Shown here in pieces: positions 14,521-23,706 of a DNA stretch of 64,000 nucleotides (within the stretch, counting starts at the first letter, position 1; each line of letters begins with the position of its first letter). Made by a program: the position numbers and the translations under genes. Under the pieces are notes generated by a model that saw only the letters and a list, made by a program, of their open reading frames with translations, was not told the origin of the DNA and did not search any database. Source of the stretch: Eubacterium limosum (GTDB lineage Bacteria > Bacillota > Clostridia > Eubacteriales > Eubacteriaceae). The stretch is from assembly GCF_000807675.2 (NCBI RefSeq), contig NZ_CP019962.1:2046001-2110000 (forward strand), read 5' to 3'.

Positions 14521-17271
14521 ATGATTTTTATGAAGGATAAAAATGAAATAAAGCCGGAGTTATCAGGAGAGCAGCTGATGTTGGACAGCATGGGCATCGG
14601 AATATGCAGGCTCCTTTTAAGGGAAGAGCTTCCACTGCTCTGGGCAAACACAGAGTTTTACTGCATTACCGGTTATACAGAAGAAATATATCAGGCGCGG
14701 TTTTCAAACCTCAGGCACTACTATCAGGCCTACCCTGAAGATTTTTGCATGCTTAAAAATACATTGTTTCAGGCTTTTGATGCGGGTGAGACCTGGGTAA
14801 GGACAACCTGTCGGATGCCTGTTCCAATGAGAGAAAACTGGTTTCAGGTAACCGCGACAATGGCAGAGACCTGTCAAGGAGATATACCGGTGATCAACGC
14901 TGTATTTGTCGATGTTACAGATATGTATTCTTTGCAGGAGCAGAGAATGCGTTATTTTGAATTAATGATGGATGAATATGTCGGCAATATTTATATCAGT
15001 GATATGTCTACCTACGAGCTTTTGTACGTGAACAGAGTATCCTGTGAAACGCTGCAGCAGCCAATGGAAAAAATTATTGGAAGAAAATGCTACGAGGTGA
15101 TACAGGGGCGGTCAGCACCCTGTCCATTCTGTACCAATGATTATTTAACCGAGGATTCCTTTTATGAATGGGAATTTTTTAACCCGGTTTTGGATAGGAC
15201 CTTTATGATTAAAAACCGGATTGTGAACTGGTATGGACATAAAGCCCGGATTGAGCTGTCCCACGATATGTATAGTGCAGAGTATAAGCTTGCGAAAAAG
15301 GACCGGGAGCGGGAAGCTCTGCTCAGAACAATTCCCGGGGGCTTTGTGCGTCTGGACGCCCGAGATTTCAAAACCATTCTCTGGTATGGGGCAGATTTTT
15401 TAGACATGATTGGCTATACCAAAGAGCAGTTTGAAAAAGAGCTGCATTCCCAGTGCACCTACATACATCCAGATGACCATGCCCGGGTTAAAAAAGCTAT
15501 TACTGGGCCGCAAACGACAGGAAAGAATACCGTGTTTGAGGTTCGGATAAAAAGAAGGTCAGGGGAACAGCGTATCCTGACCATTACCATGTGTTATGTG
15601 GATGGTTTGGATAGCTGGGATGGTATCCCTTCCTTTTACAGTATAGGACTGGATATTACAGAGGAAAGACAGGAACAGCAACGGCAGCGTATAGCTCTTG
15701 AGGACGCCTATCAGGCAGTGCGTGTGGCCAACTCGGCCAAAACTGACTTTCTGTCGTCCATGTCTCACGATATTCGTACGCCGATGAATGCGATCATGGG
15801 CATGACGGCTATTGCCAGGGTAAACATGGAAAGCCCGGAAAGGGTAGGGGACTGCCTGAATAAGATTAATGTCTCTAGCCGACATCTTCTCAGCCTGATT
15901 AATGAGGTTTTGGACATGTCAAAAATTGAGAGCGGGAAGCTTGATCTGTCGCTTGAAGCCGTTGACCTCTCCGAGATTGTTGAGGGAGCATCGGATATGT
16001 GTAAAGCGCTGCTGACTGAGAAAAAGCATGATTTCAGAGTGATTGTCGGACAGGTGCAGCACGAAAAGGTTATCACCGATGGCGACCGCCTGCAGCAGGT
16101 CTTTTTGAATCTGCTGTCCAATGCCATCAAGTATACACCGGAGGGCGGGAAGATCACCCTGTTGATTAATGAGAAGCCTTCGATTATTCCTAAAAAAGGT
16201 CAGTATGAATTTATTTTTTCAGATAATGGTATCGGTATGGAGCAGGAATTTCTTACACATGTATTTGAGCCCTTCTCTCGTGCTGAGGATTCGCGTATCA
16301 GCAAAATCCAGGGAACCGGTCTTGGAATGGCCATTACCGAGAATGTCGTTCATATGATGAATGGAACCATTGATGTGAAAAGCGAGCCAGGAAAGGGCAG
16401 CCAGTTTATTGTGACGGTGCCGCTGGAGCTGCAGATTGAGGAAGAGCAGAGTGATGTCGCGCTGGCAGGCCTGCCAGTACTGGTGGTGGATGATGACCAG
16501 ATCGTATGTGAAAATGCCGCGCTGCTGCTGAATGAGCTGGGAATGCGGGGATACTGGGTTTTATCCGGCGCCGAGGCGGTTGAGAGCGTTCAGGACGCCC
16601 ATGGCCGGGGCGAGGATTATTTTGCCGTTATCTTAGACTGGAAAATGCCTGAGATGGATGGCCTTGAGACAGTCAAAGTGATCCGGGAGGAAATGGGAGA
16701 AGAGGTGCCTATTATTATAATTTCCGCCTATGATTTTTCGGATATTGAAGAGGAATTTCTGCGCGCAGGAGCAGATGCCTTTATCACCAAGCCACTGTTT
16801 AAATCTAAGATGCTGCATGTGCTCCAGCTGTTCTGCTGTACGGGTAAGACAGATATTGAGGATGTCGGAGAAGAAGATACCTATACTGGGCTTTTGGGAA
16901 AACGAGTTTTACTGGCCGAGGATAATGACCTCAACCGTGAGATTGCCGTCGAGCTCCTTGGAATGCAAGGAATTTTAGTGGAAGCTGCGGAAAATGGAAA
17001 GCAGGCGATGGAGATGTTTGAAGCGTCAGAACCTGGATACTACCAAGCGATTTTGATGGATATTCAAATGCCGGTCATGGACGGCTATGAGGCGACAGGC
17101 AAAATACGGGCGATGCACCGGGCGGACTCAGATATACCGATTTTTGCGCTCACAGCTAATGCTTTTGTGAGTGATATTGGTAAGGCCCAGCGCGTGGGTA
17201 TGAACGACCATATCTCAAAGCCCATTGATATGGAGAAGCTCACCAACATTTTGGAGCAGTGGATCGGGTAA
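14521..17271 (+). CDS. Hybrid sensor histidine kinase with PAS domains and two receiver domains
   Basis: A 916-residue cytosolic kinase without TM segments. Order: PAS (about 20-130), a Cys-containing PAS (140-260, with CYEVIQGRSAPCPFC), a third PAS (265-390), HisKA with the H-box SHDIRTPMNAIMGM (His near 413), HATPase with NLLSNAIKYTPEGG and DNGIGM, GTGLGMA, receiver 1 (ILDWKMPEMDG, Asp near 705) and receiver 2 (ILMDIQMPVMDG, Asp near 846). A phosphorelay output partner is not visible. The CxxxxCPFC motif could bind a metal or sense redox. Translation may start at 14521 or at ATG 14530. Its paralog at 52717 is frameshifted. Confidence 0.93.
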   Translation: MIFMKDKNEIKPELSGEQLMLDSMGIGICRLLLREELPLLWANTEFYCITGYTEEIYQARFSNLRHYYQAYPEDFCMLKNTLFQAFDAGETWVRTTCRMPVPMRENWFQVTATMAETCQGDIPVINAVFVDVTDMYSLQEQRMRYFELMMDEYVGNIYISDMSTYELLYVNRVSCETLQQPMEKIIGRKCYEVIQGRSAPCPFCTNDYLTEDSFYEWEFFNPVLDRTFMIKNRIVNWYGHKARIELSHDMYSAEYKLAKKDREREALLRTIPGGFVRLDARDFKTILWYGADFLDMIGYTKEQFEKELHSQCTYIHPDDHARVKKAITGPQTTGKNTVFEVRIKRRSGEQRILTITMCYVDGLDSWDGIPSFYSIGLDITEERQEQQRQRIALEDAYQAVRVANSAKTDFLSSMSHDIRTPMNAIMGMTAIARVNMESPERVGDCLNKINVSSRHLLSLINEVLDMSKIESGKLDLSLEAVDLSEIVEGASDMCKALLTEKKHDFRVIVGQVQHEKVITDGDRLQQVFLNLLSNAIKYTPEGGKITLLINEKPSIIPKKGQYEFIFSDNGIGMEQEFLTHVFEPFSRAEDSRISKIQGTGLGMAITENVVHMMNGTIDVKSEPGKGSQFIVTVPLELQIEEEQSDVALAGLPVLVVDDDQIVCENAALLLNELGMRGYWVLSGAEAVESVQDAHGRGEDYFAVILDWKMPEMDGLETVKVIREEMGEEVPIIIISAYDFSDIEEEFLRAGADAFITKPLFKSKMLHVLQLFCCTGKTDIEDVGEEDTYTGLLGKRVLLAEDNDLNREIAVELLGMQGILVEAAENGKQAMEMFEASEPGYYQAILMDIQMPVMDGYEATGKIRAMHRADSDIPIFALTANAFVSDIGKAQRVGMNDHISKPIDMEKLTNILEQWIG

Positions 17272-17616
17272 TTAAAAACAGAAGTGTGGAGACGGTGGAG
17301 TCGAACAAAAATACTGAATTAATGGGTATTAAGCAATTTTCATCTGTATCGCTTAAACCTGCATAAATAAAGGATTTGAAACGCTTTTTAAACCACAGTT
17401 ATTTATAATACGCGAAATACAAAAATTGACCATTTTTTATCCATTTGTTAGAAAAATATTTTATTAAAAACTAAATCGTAAATAGAGTTGACAGATTAGC
17501 TTTTTATCCTAAAAGTTAATCTGTCTTTTTATTGGAGAAGATCGAAATATACATTGAAGTTATTCATCGATATCCTTTTTAGGATTTGTTAGCGATTTAA
17601 GTGTGAGGTGTAAAAA
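17272..17616. other. Intergenic region, terminator only
   Basis: AT-rich stretch between the kinase gene and the mobile-element remnants. It holds the terminator at 17490-17527 and no coding frame I can support. Confidence 0.55.
17490..17527 (+). terminator. Terminator after the hybrid kinase
   Basis: GACAGATTA and TAATCTGTC form a 9-bp stem extended inward by CTTTT/AAAAG and are followed by TTTTT. Confidence 0.7.
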
Positions 17617-17801
17617 ATGGAATATTCTATAATTACTAAAAAGAATTTTTGAAGATTTTTTCATTTGGTGAAACTAAGTTAAACAAATTGCTTAATGCAG
17701 GAATATTACCAGTAGTTAAATTGGGGAGAGGTTACGTAACAAACCCAGAATGTCTTGACCAACGGTTTAAGAAAAATGAGGGAAAACAGATTCTTTATTA
17801 A
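17617..17801 (+). pseudogene. Decayed excisionase (Tn916 Xis-like)
   Basis: The ATG at 17617 opens MEYSIITKKNF and then meets TGA. Shifting frame restores a typical excisionase sequence: IFSFGETKLNKLLNAG, ILPVVKLGRGYVTNPECL and a short basic tail ending at TAA 17799. The GETKL..LL...G..P..K.G pattern is that of Tn916-type Xis winged-helix proteins. One frameshift separates the halves. With the integrase remnant just downstream it marks a lost integrative element. Confidence 0.75.
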
Positions 17802-17871
17802 CCTCAAAATAGCAAATAATTATGTTATCAAATAAAAGGTATCTCTTTATTTATGTAAAGAAAGTGATTTT

Positions 17872-18660
17872 ATGCAAATAAACCAAGAAAAAACGCGAGC
17901 TGAAGCAAAGAAAAAATTTAAAGAACTAAAAATTAAATCCAATTCTAAGTTTATAAAAAAAATTTATTTAATAATGATCTATAAGATTGTCTTTTTAATG
18001 CAAGATACTGCACATTAAATTCAGGCTTTTTTGATCGTGTTGAAATTATATATCTAACGCATCTAAAAAGAAAATTTGAAAATGCCTCAATAAATGAAGT
18101 TGCTTTACGGCAAATACAAGATTTAATTAACCAGGAGAACGAAATATTATCATTTTCAACGGTAAAAAATAAAGCAATTGTTAGATGAAGTTTTCAAATA
18201 TGCTTATATGGAAGGTGATGTCGATAAAAGTCCAATAACAAACGTTAGATTACCAAAAAAGTCATTTCAAACCAGTTGAAAAAATAGAGATGCTAGAAGA
18301 AGATGAGAGTTTGAGAATAGAGAAGCTTGTAGATCAAAGGAACAAGACTAGAAATCCAATTCATTTATATGGATACTTAATCTTTTTTTAGTTCATACAG
18401 GACTGAGACGAGGAGAACTGTTTGCGCTCAAGTGGGAATTGAGCTATAGGATCAATGCTAAAAAAGCCGTGATAAATAAAAATATGACATTACACCAGTT
18501 AAGATATACTTTTGCTAATAGAGCATTAAAGATAGGAGTGGATATAAATATTATAAGTCAGTGACTAGGACATGGAAACATATCAACAACATATGATACT
18601 TATATTCACGAAACTAAAGATCAGAAGAACGCAGAAGCTCAACGATTGAACAGACTGTAA
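17872..18660 (+). pseudogene. Decayed tyrosine recombinase (phage/ICE-type integrase)
   Basis: Pieces of one integrase occur in order in different frames: an N-terminal piece from ATG 17872 (MQINQEKTRAEAKKKFKEL), a SAM-like arm (VEIIYLTHLKRKFENASINE), the segment KQLLDEVFKYAYMEGDVDKS, box I (FVHTGLRRGELFALKW), and box II (LHQLRYTFANRALKIG, then LGHGNISTTYDTYIHETK) to the TAA at 18658. Frameshifts, an internal deletion after box I and an in-frame TGA before LGH make it nonfunctional. Box I Arg and the final Tyr are still readable. Confidence 0.85.
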
Positions 18661-19038
18661 TGATAATTGGTTATCGCCTGAAAAAATTATGTAAGCCAAC
18701 ATAATTATTTTACTTTTTTTGCTATATGGTTAAAAATTTGTAATAAGTTACGAATAAGTATCAGATATACAAGTTTAATACATTTATTATCAAATGGTGT
18801 TAATTTAAAAAATGACTAAAAAATATAAAATAAATCGCTTCAAAACGATTATAATTAAGCATACCAACCGGACTGTTTTTTCTTTGTAGTTTAATGATAA
18901 CGGACACTTGAAAAATGATGTGACCGGTACAGTAAAAATCATTAAATAATGATATACTATGGTCAACAGGCAGACCTACCGTCTCAATGTATTTGAAAAT
19001 TTGGATCTGGCAGCAATTAAAACTAACAGGGGGGATCT
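18661..19038. other. AT-rich intergenic region after the integrase remnant
   Basis: No coding frame is supported. This is where an attachment site for the lost element would be expected, but I could not recognise a direct repeat or a tRNA end. Confidence 0.5.
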
Positions 19039-19563
19039 GTGGGAACAGGAATTATTATCTGTGGTTTAAATGGAACTGGAAAGAGTGCACTTGGGAAGGC
19101 GCTTGCTGAAAAACTAAAATTTTATTTTATTGATATTGAAAAACTATCTTTTTACATGACAGACCAGTATTATATCTATTCATCTCAACGCACGCATGAA
19201 GAAGTCCAAAAAATTCTTCTTAACGAGATTAGAGCACATGGCAATTTTGTCCTTGCTTCTGTAAAAGGGGATTATGGAGAAGTTATATATTCCTTTTTTC
19301 AATACATTGTATTGATTGATGTTCCAAGAGATATTCGATTACAACGAGTAAGAAACCGATCTTTTCAAAAATTCGGTAATAGAATACTGTCAGGAGGAGA
19401 TTTACATAGAAAGGAAGAAGGTTCCTTTGATTTTGTTAAATCCCGAACAGAGTACACTGTTGAGGAGTGGGTGCAATCTATGGACTGTCCTGTCATACGG
19501 GTAGATGTTAGAAAGCCTGTTGAAGAAAATATTAATTTAATCATCAGTCAAATACAAAATTAA
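19039..19563 (+). CDS. P-loop nucleotide kinase-like protein
   Basis: A 174-residue protein starting at GTG 19039 with GGGGGG upstream. Walker A is GLNGTGKSALGKAL (residues 9-22), and the fold resembles shikimate/adenylate kinase-like AAA_18 proteins, with IDVPRDIRLQRVRNR as a likely Walker B and LID-side arginine segment. The substrate is not evident. It lies alone beside the integrase scar with its own terminator, so it could be cargo of the lost element or an unrelated housekeeping gene. Confidence is high that it is real and low for its substrate. Confidence 0.75.
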   Translation: MGTGIIICGLNGTGKSALGKALAEKLKFYFIDIEKLSFYMTDQYYIYSSQRTHEEVQKILLNEIRAHGNFVLASVKGDYGEVIYSFFQYIVLIDVPRDIRLQRVRNRSFQKFGNRILSGGDLHRKEEGSFDFVKSRTEYTVEEWVQSMDCPVIRVDVRKPVEENINLIISQIQN

Positions 19564-19583
19564 TTTTCAGTTTACAGCACAGG

Positions 19584-19613
19584 AAGGAATACGCAAAATG
19601 TATTCCTTTTTTT
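19584..19613 (+). terminator. Terminator after the P-loop kinase gene
   Basis: AAGGAATAC, loop GCAAAAT, GTATTCCTT, then TTTTT. Confidence 0.85.
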
Positions 19614-19616
19614 ATC

Positions 19617-19931
19617 TTTACAGTGAGCCGCTCATGATACATGGAGGGGCTGGTTCAATTTAAAGAAAGTACTGGCAAGCGAAAGAAGCAAGGACGATTC
19701 TCAAAGGAGGCACTGCAAAATAGCGAAAAATAAAAAACTTATCAAGAGCCTCCCGGTGTCAATGGGTTTTTACCATCTGGAAGAACTAGGAGTAAGGTGG
19801 CCGATTATTTTCCCTGTCACTTTTGTGTCACGTTGTTGGCGTGAATAATCATAACGCTTCTATTTTTAGGATTCCTAAATCATTATAATTATGACATAAG
19901 AATAATTTTATAGATGGTAAAGGAGAAAGAA
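19617..19931. other. Intergenic region before the surface-protein gene
   Basis: No gene is supported. A TATAAT at about 19883-19888 could be the -10 box of the surface-protein gene, though no convincing -35 box accompanies it. Confidence 0.4.
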
Positions 19932-22900
19932 ATGAGAAGCAAATCCCTGAAAGCAAGGACAATGATCACAGTATTGTCTGCCATAGGCCTGTTATTTATA
20001 AGTATAATAGCACCTATAACTGTTTTAGCAGAAGACAATGTTTCAGTATCTACAGTGAGTGCTTTGCAGCAGGCTGTTGATCAAGCGGAGGATAACCAAA
20101 CGATTGTACTTTCCGATGACTTTGTGTTTTCCGATGCTGCCATTAATATGCCTGATAAAAATGTGGTTATTGACGGCAGAGGATTAATCTGGAGTATGAG
20201 TACTTTTACTGTTTCCGGGAATGGTAACGGAAGTTTAACGATAAAGGATTTTAAGTTTGATGGGAGTAACATTGCAGGTACCTGTTTAACGAATAAAACG
20301 GGAAATGGAACCCTGCTAATTGATCATACAGAAATTTTCAATGCGTCAACAGGAGCGATCGGCATTGCTGCAACGGGAAATGCAAAAACGGTTATTTCAT
20401 ATACTAAGATTTATAATAATGAATCGAATAATATTGGTGCTGCGATTAATATAAGTGGAAATAACACTACGCCAATTGAAATAAACAATGCAACGATCGA
20501 AAATAATACTGGCAATGGAGCTGGGTATGAATGCGGTGCGATTGCCGGAAAATTTTACAGCGGTAATCTCCGCATAAACAATACCGTTTTTAGGAATAAT
20601 GTTAATAACTGTGCGAATTCGGGCGTTACCGGCGGCGGTGGCGGAGCCATGTCCTTTCACTATCTTCGTGGAAATATAGCGATTGATGAATCCTATTTTC
20701 AAGGGAATAAAACCAATGGTACCGAAGCGTCAGCAGCAAGTACTTATGACGGAGGCGCCATTTATATCTTTGATGGACGGGACGGCGCAACCTTTACAGT
20801 CGATCAATCTACTTTTGATAGCAATCTGGCCTATGATGACGGTGGAGCCCTGCTTGTCCAGGGGACAGGCAACCCAGGTTTGACAACGACAATTACGAAT
20901 TCTACGTTTTTTAATAATAGAGCCTATGGATTAAACGGAGGTAATCGAAGCGGCGGAGCGATTCAGTTTTTTAAAAATGGCGGCTCCAGTAAAATGACTA
21001 ATACGGTTACAGGCTGTACGTTTGTGGGAAATCAATCCGGAAACGAAAAGACCACAGTAGAACAAAGAGGTGGAGCGATAGGCCTTTCAGGGGCTGGAGT
21101 ACTCGCAACAGCTACTGTAACGAACAAGGACTGTTTATTTTTAGGAAATAAAGTATATGACGCCACCGGGCAAATAAACAATGCCAGTAATTACAAAGAT
21201 GTTTCAAGCACCAGCACGCTTCAAGAAGGCGCGTCTAATGTCTTGAATGCAGATAAAGGTGCAGCGCCAAAGTATACAACAAAAATGATTCTTGGTGTCG
21301 ATACGCCTCGTTTGACAGATAATTTGTCTCAAATAACGGCAGGTGTAGACGAAGAAGTTGTAAAAACCATACCGATTAAACCAGAAGGGATTGCGGATAA
21401 CACCAATACAAGTTCAGATTTGCCGATTGAAGATCAACGAAGCTTTGAACGGTATAAAGATAACGGCGCCGTAGAAATGTCCTGGGCAAAATATAACGCA
21501 AATGGCGGAGAATGGAAAAATTTGCCGGATATAGTCTATCAGGGAGATGAATATTATGAAAAAGATAGTGAGGGTGCCGTCGAAAATTATTTTATGGTAT
21601 GCTATAAAGATGGAACCGTCACACCACCTGAAAATCCAGTTAGAGATGATTATATTTTTGAAGGATGGAAAAACCAGGAGACTGGAATCATACAGAAGGA
21701 GTGGCCTTTTGTATTAGGTGACAACATAACCTTTGAAGCGCAATGGACACCCGTTGAATATACAGTGACCTTTGACTCTCAGGGCGGCTCAGCAGTGGCC
21801 CCGATGACTAACGTCGCATCCGGCGCGCTGGTAACCGAACCAGAAGAGCCGACCTGGGAAGGTCAAATCTTTGGGGGCTGGTATAAAGAGGCCGAAACCA
21901 CAACCCCGTGGGATTTTGCGTCCGACACAGTGACCGGGAATGTGACATTGTACGCCAAATGGACGCCGGTGCCGCGCTATACAGTGACCTTTGACGCCCA
22001 GGGCGGCTCAGCAGTGGCCCCGATGACTAACGTCGCATCCGGCGCGCTGATAACCGAACCAGAAGAGCCGACCTGGGAAGGTCAAACCTTTGAAGGCTGG
22101 TATAAAGAGGCCGAAACCACAACCCCGTGGGATTTTGCGTCCGACACAGTGACCGGGAATGTGACATTGTACGCCAAATGGACCCCGGTGCCGCGCTATA
22201 CAGTGACCTTTGACGCCCAGGGCGGCTCAGCAGTGGCCCCGATGACCAATGTCGCATCCGGCGCGCTGATAACCGAACCAGAGGAGCCAAATTACGAAGA
22301 CTGGTTTTTTGAAGGCTGGTATAAAGAGGCCGAAACCACAACCCCGTGGAATTTTGCGGCCGACACAGTCACAGAGAATATAACGCTGTACGCCAAATGG
22401 TCAAAGATTTTGAGTTATACAGTGACCTTTGATTCGCAGGGCGGCTCGCCAGTGGCTCCGATCACTGGCATTGTGCCGGGGAATGCTATTACTGAGCCAG
22501 AAAATCCAACCTATGAAAACTTTATATTTAAAGGCTGGTATAGGGAGGCAGAATGTTTGACACCGTGGAATTTCACCCAAGATATGGTTAATAATAATAT
22601 CACTCTATATGCAGGTTGGCAGCCCGCTGTTCTAACCCTATATACAGTAACTTTTGATTCGCAGGGGGGCTCCTCTGTTGATCCTATCCAGAATGTTAAT
22701 GCTGGATCGAACATTCTGGAGCCTGAAGCGCCAAAGATGGAAGGATTTGTGTTTAATGGGTGGCACAAAGAGCCGGAATGCATAAATCCCTGGGATTTTG
22801 ATAACCATACCGTAAATGAAGATACCACTTTATATGCAAAATGGTACGCGATTCCGATTTCAGAAACTTATACCGTAATCTTTGATTCGCAGGGGGGGTC

Positions 22901-23243
22901 GAATGTCGAAGCAATTAAGGATATTTCAGCCGGCGCAACGATTAACATGCCAGCAGAGCCTGTACGAACCGGTTATAAATTTGGCGGATGGTTTCTTGAG
23001 GCAGAAACATTGATAGCCTGGAATTTCGATGCAGATCATGTCAATGGAAATATGACCCTATATGCAAAATGGACTGCGGATCCAACGAATAATCCAAATA
23101 AAGATGCAAATGAAAAGATAGAAACGGAGAATAAGCTTACAGGCTCTCCTGCGACAGGTATTTTTTCAGAAACCTCTATATGGGTTATTGCCCTTGTAGT
23201 CATGGCTTCTGGGATTGTCCTTGCTATTAGAGTAAGAAAGTAA
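19932..23243 (+). CDS. Wall-anchored beta-helix protein with InlB-type repeats
   Basis: A 1103-residue exported protein. I start at ATG 19932 (AAAGGAG seven bases upstream) giving a clean signal peptide, residues 1-35 (MRSKSLKARTMITVLSAIGL to VLAEDN). Residues about 40-420 are a right-handed parallel beta-helix, rich in N-x-T/S turns and GGGGAMSF-type steps, as in pectate-lyase-like adhesins. Then come six full InlB B-repeats (Listeria-Bacteroides repeat, YTVTFDSQGGS ... GWYKEAET ... TLYAKW) preceded by one divergent copy. The C-terminus is SPATG, a TM segment and RVRK, a variant sortase signal. It is probably an adhesin or wall-ligand protein. It lies upstream of the pheromone system but ends at its own terminator. 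Confidence 0.88.
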   Translation: MRSKSLKARTMITVLSAIGLLFISIIAPITVLAEDNVSVSTVSALQQAVDQAEDNQTIVLSDDFVFSDAAINMPDKNVVIDGRGLIWSMSTFTVSGNGNGSLTIKDFKFDGSNIAGTCLTNKTGNGTLLIDHTEIFNASTGAIGIAATGNAKTVISYTKIYNNESNNIGAAINISGNNTTPIEINNATIENNTGNGAGYECGAIAGKFYSGNLRINNTVFRNNVNNCANSGVTGGGGGAMSFHYLRGNIAIDESYFQGNKTNGTEASAASTYDGGAIYIFDGRDGATFTVDQSTFDSNLAYDDGGALLVQGTGNPGLTTTITNSTFFNNRAYGLNGGNRSGGAIQFFKNGGSSKMTNTVTGCTFVGNQSGNEKTTVEQRGGAIGLSGAGVLATATVTNKDCLFLGNKVYDATGQINNASNYKDVSSTSTLQEGASNVLNADKGAAPKYTTKMILGVDTPRLTDNLSQITAGVDEEVVKTIPIKPEGIADNTNTSSDLPIEDQRSFERYKDNGAVEMSWAKYNANGGEWKNLPDIVYQGDEYYEKDSEGAVENYFMVCYKDGTVTPPENPVRDDYIFEGWKNQETGIIQKEWPFVLGDNITFEAQWTPVEYTVTFDSQGGSAVAPMTNVASGALVTEPEEPTWEGQIFGGWYKEAETTTPWDFASDTVTGNVTLYAKWTPVPRYTVTFDAQGGSAVAPMTNVASGALITEPEEPTWEGQTFEGWYKEAETTTPWDFASDTVTGNVTLYAKWTPVPRYTVTFDAQGGSAVAPMTNVASGALITEPEEPNYEDWFFEGWYKEAETTTPWNFAADTVTENITLYAKWSKILSYTVTFDSQGGSPVAPITGIVPGNAITEPENPTYENFIFKGWYREAECLTPWNFTQDMVNNNITLYAGWQPAVLTLYTVTFDSQGGSSVDPIQNVNAGSNILEPEAPKMEGFVFNGWHKEPECINPWDFDNHTVNEDTTLYAKWYAIPISETYTVIFDSQGGSNVEAIKDISAGATINMPAEPVRTGYKFGGWFLEAETLIAWNFDADHVNGNMTLYAKWTADPTNNPNKDANEKIETENKLTGSPATGIFSETSIWVIALVVMASGIVLAIRVRK
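21759..23074 (+). repeat. Six tandem InlB-type coding repeats
   Basis: Units begin at 21759, 21978, 22197, 22416, 22641 and 22869. The first four starts are exactly 219 bp apart; later units are 225 and 228 bp. The first three are almost identical at DNA level while units 4-6 have diverged, which indicates recent duplication or gene conversion at the 5' side of the array. Confidence 0.95.
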
Positions 23244-23352
23244 AAATAACAATAATTTATGCCTGAACAGCAGTGTTTTGTTTTAAGTGGGTCGCGAAAG
23301 CATTCATTAAAAAAGGAACTAGGCATAAGAAATAAGAAGTTAAAAACCTTAC

Positions 23353-23391
23353 AGCCCATTGGAGATTTCCAATGGGCTCTTTATTTTTTTC
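23353..23391 (+). terminator. Terminator after the surface-protein gene
   Basis: AGCCCATTGGA and TCCAATGGGCT form an 11-bp stem, followed by CTTTATTTTTTT. Confidence 0.88.
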
Positions 23392-23459
23392 AGCTTTACA
23401 TTTTTATAAGATACTTTACGCTAGCGATAAAAAAGATTTCCGTAGGTGATTTGTGCAAA

Positions 23460-23501
23460 TTCAACAAATTAGTTGAATTAATCTGTAAGAAGGTTTATAA
23501 T
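23460..23501 (+). promoter_or_regulatory. comX promoter with overlapping dyad (candidate ComA site)
   Basis: TTGAAT (23473-23478), 17-bp spacer, TATAAT (23496-23501). The perfect inverted repeat TTCAAC-N6-GTTGAA at 23460-23477 runs into the -35 box, a position suited to an activator touching RNA polymerase. ComA of Bacillus also binds a 6-bp dyad, though of different sequence. Confidence 0.65.
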
Positions 23502-23538
23502 TTAAACATAATAAAAAAGTATTTTAAGGAGGAAAAAC

Positions 23539-23703
23539 ATGGATATTACTTTAAGACAAGATCTTACAATGTGGGAAATCATTAAGTCAGTTAAAGCCGG
23601 AGAGACGGTATTAAGCGATTGGGAAAGATATCTTGATGCTGAAGATTATCAGGAACTGAAAGCGAGCTTTGAAAAGACCAGTAAAAAACCGCTTTGGGAG
23701 TAA
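23539..23703 (+). CDS. comX: ComX-like isoprenylated pheromone precursor
   Basis: A 54-codon gene with an excellent AAGGAGG site seven bases before the ATG and the stop three bases before the comQ-like gene. The peptide begins MDITLRQDLTMWEIIKSVKA and ends KTSKKPLWE, with Trp as the penultimate residue. ComX precursors are about 55 residues, have a helical leader and carry near the C-terminus a Trp that ComQ prenylates. Size, Trp position and a middle that recalls ComX (a helix, then GETVLSDW, then an acidic helix) all fit. Sequence identity to Bacillus ComX is low, as usual for this hypervariable peptide, so the call rests on context. Confidence 0.78.
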   Translation: MDITLRQDLTMWEIIKSVKAGETVLSDWERYLDAEDYQELKASFEKTSKKPLWE

Positions 23704-23706
23704 ACG

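Noticed and set aside
17872-18660. A working integrase by programmed frameshifting
   Set aside because: There are several frame changes, a deletion after box I and an in-frame stop in the catalytic region; no slippery site or pseudoknot is evident.
23259-23535. A protein-coding gene between the adhesin and comX
   Set aside because: The frame crosses the adhesin terminator and the comX promoter and has no ribosome site or family resemblance.
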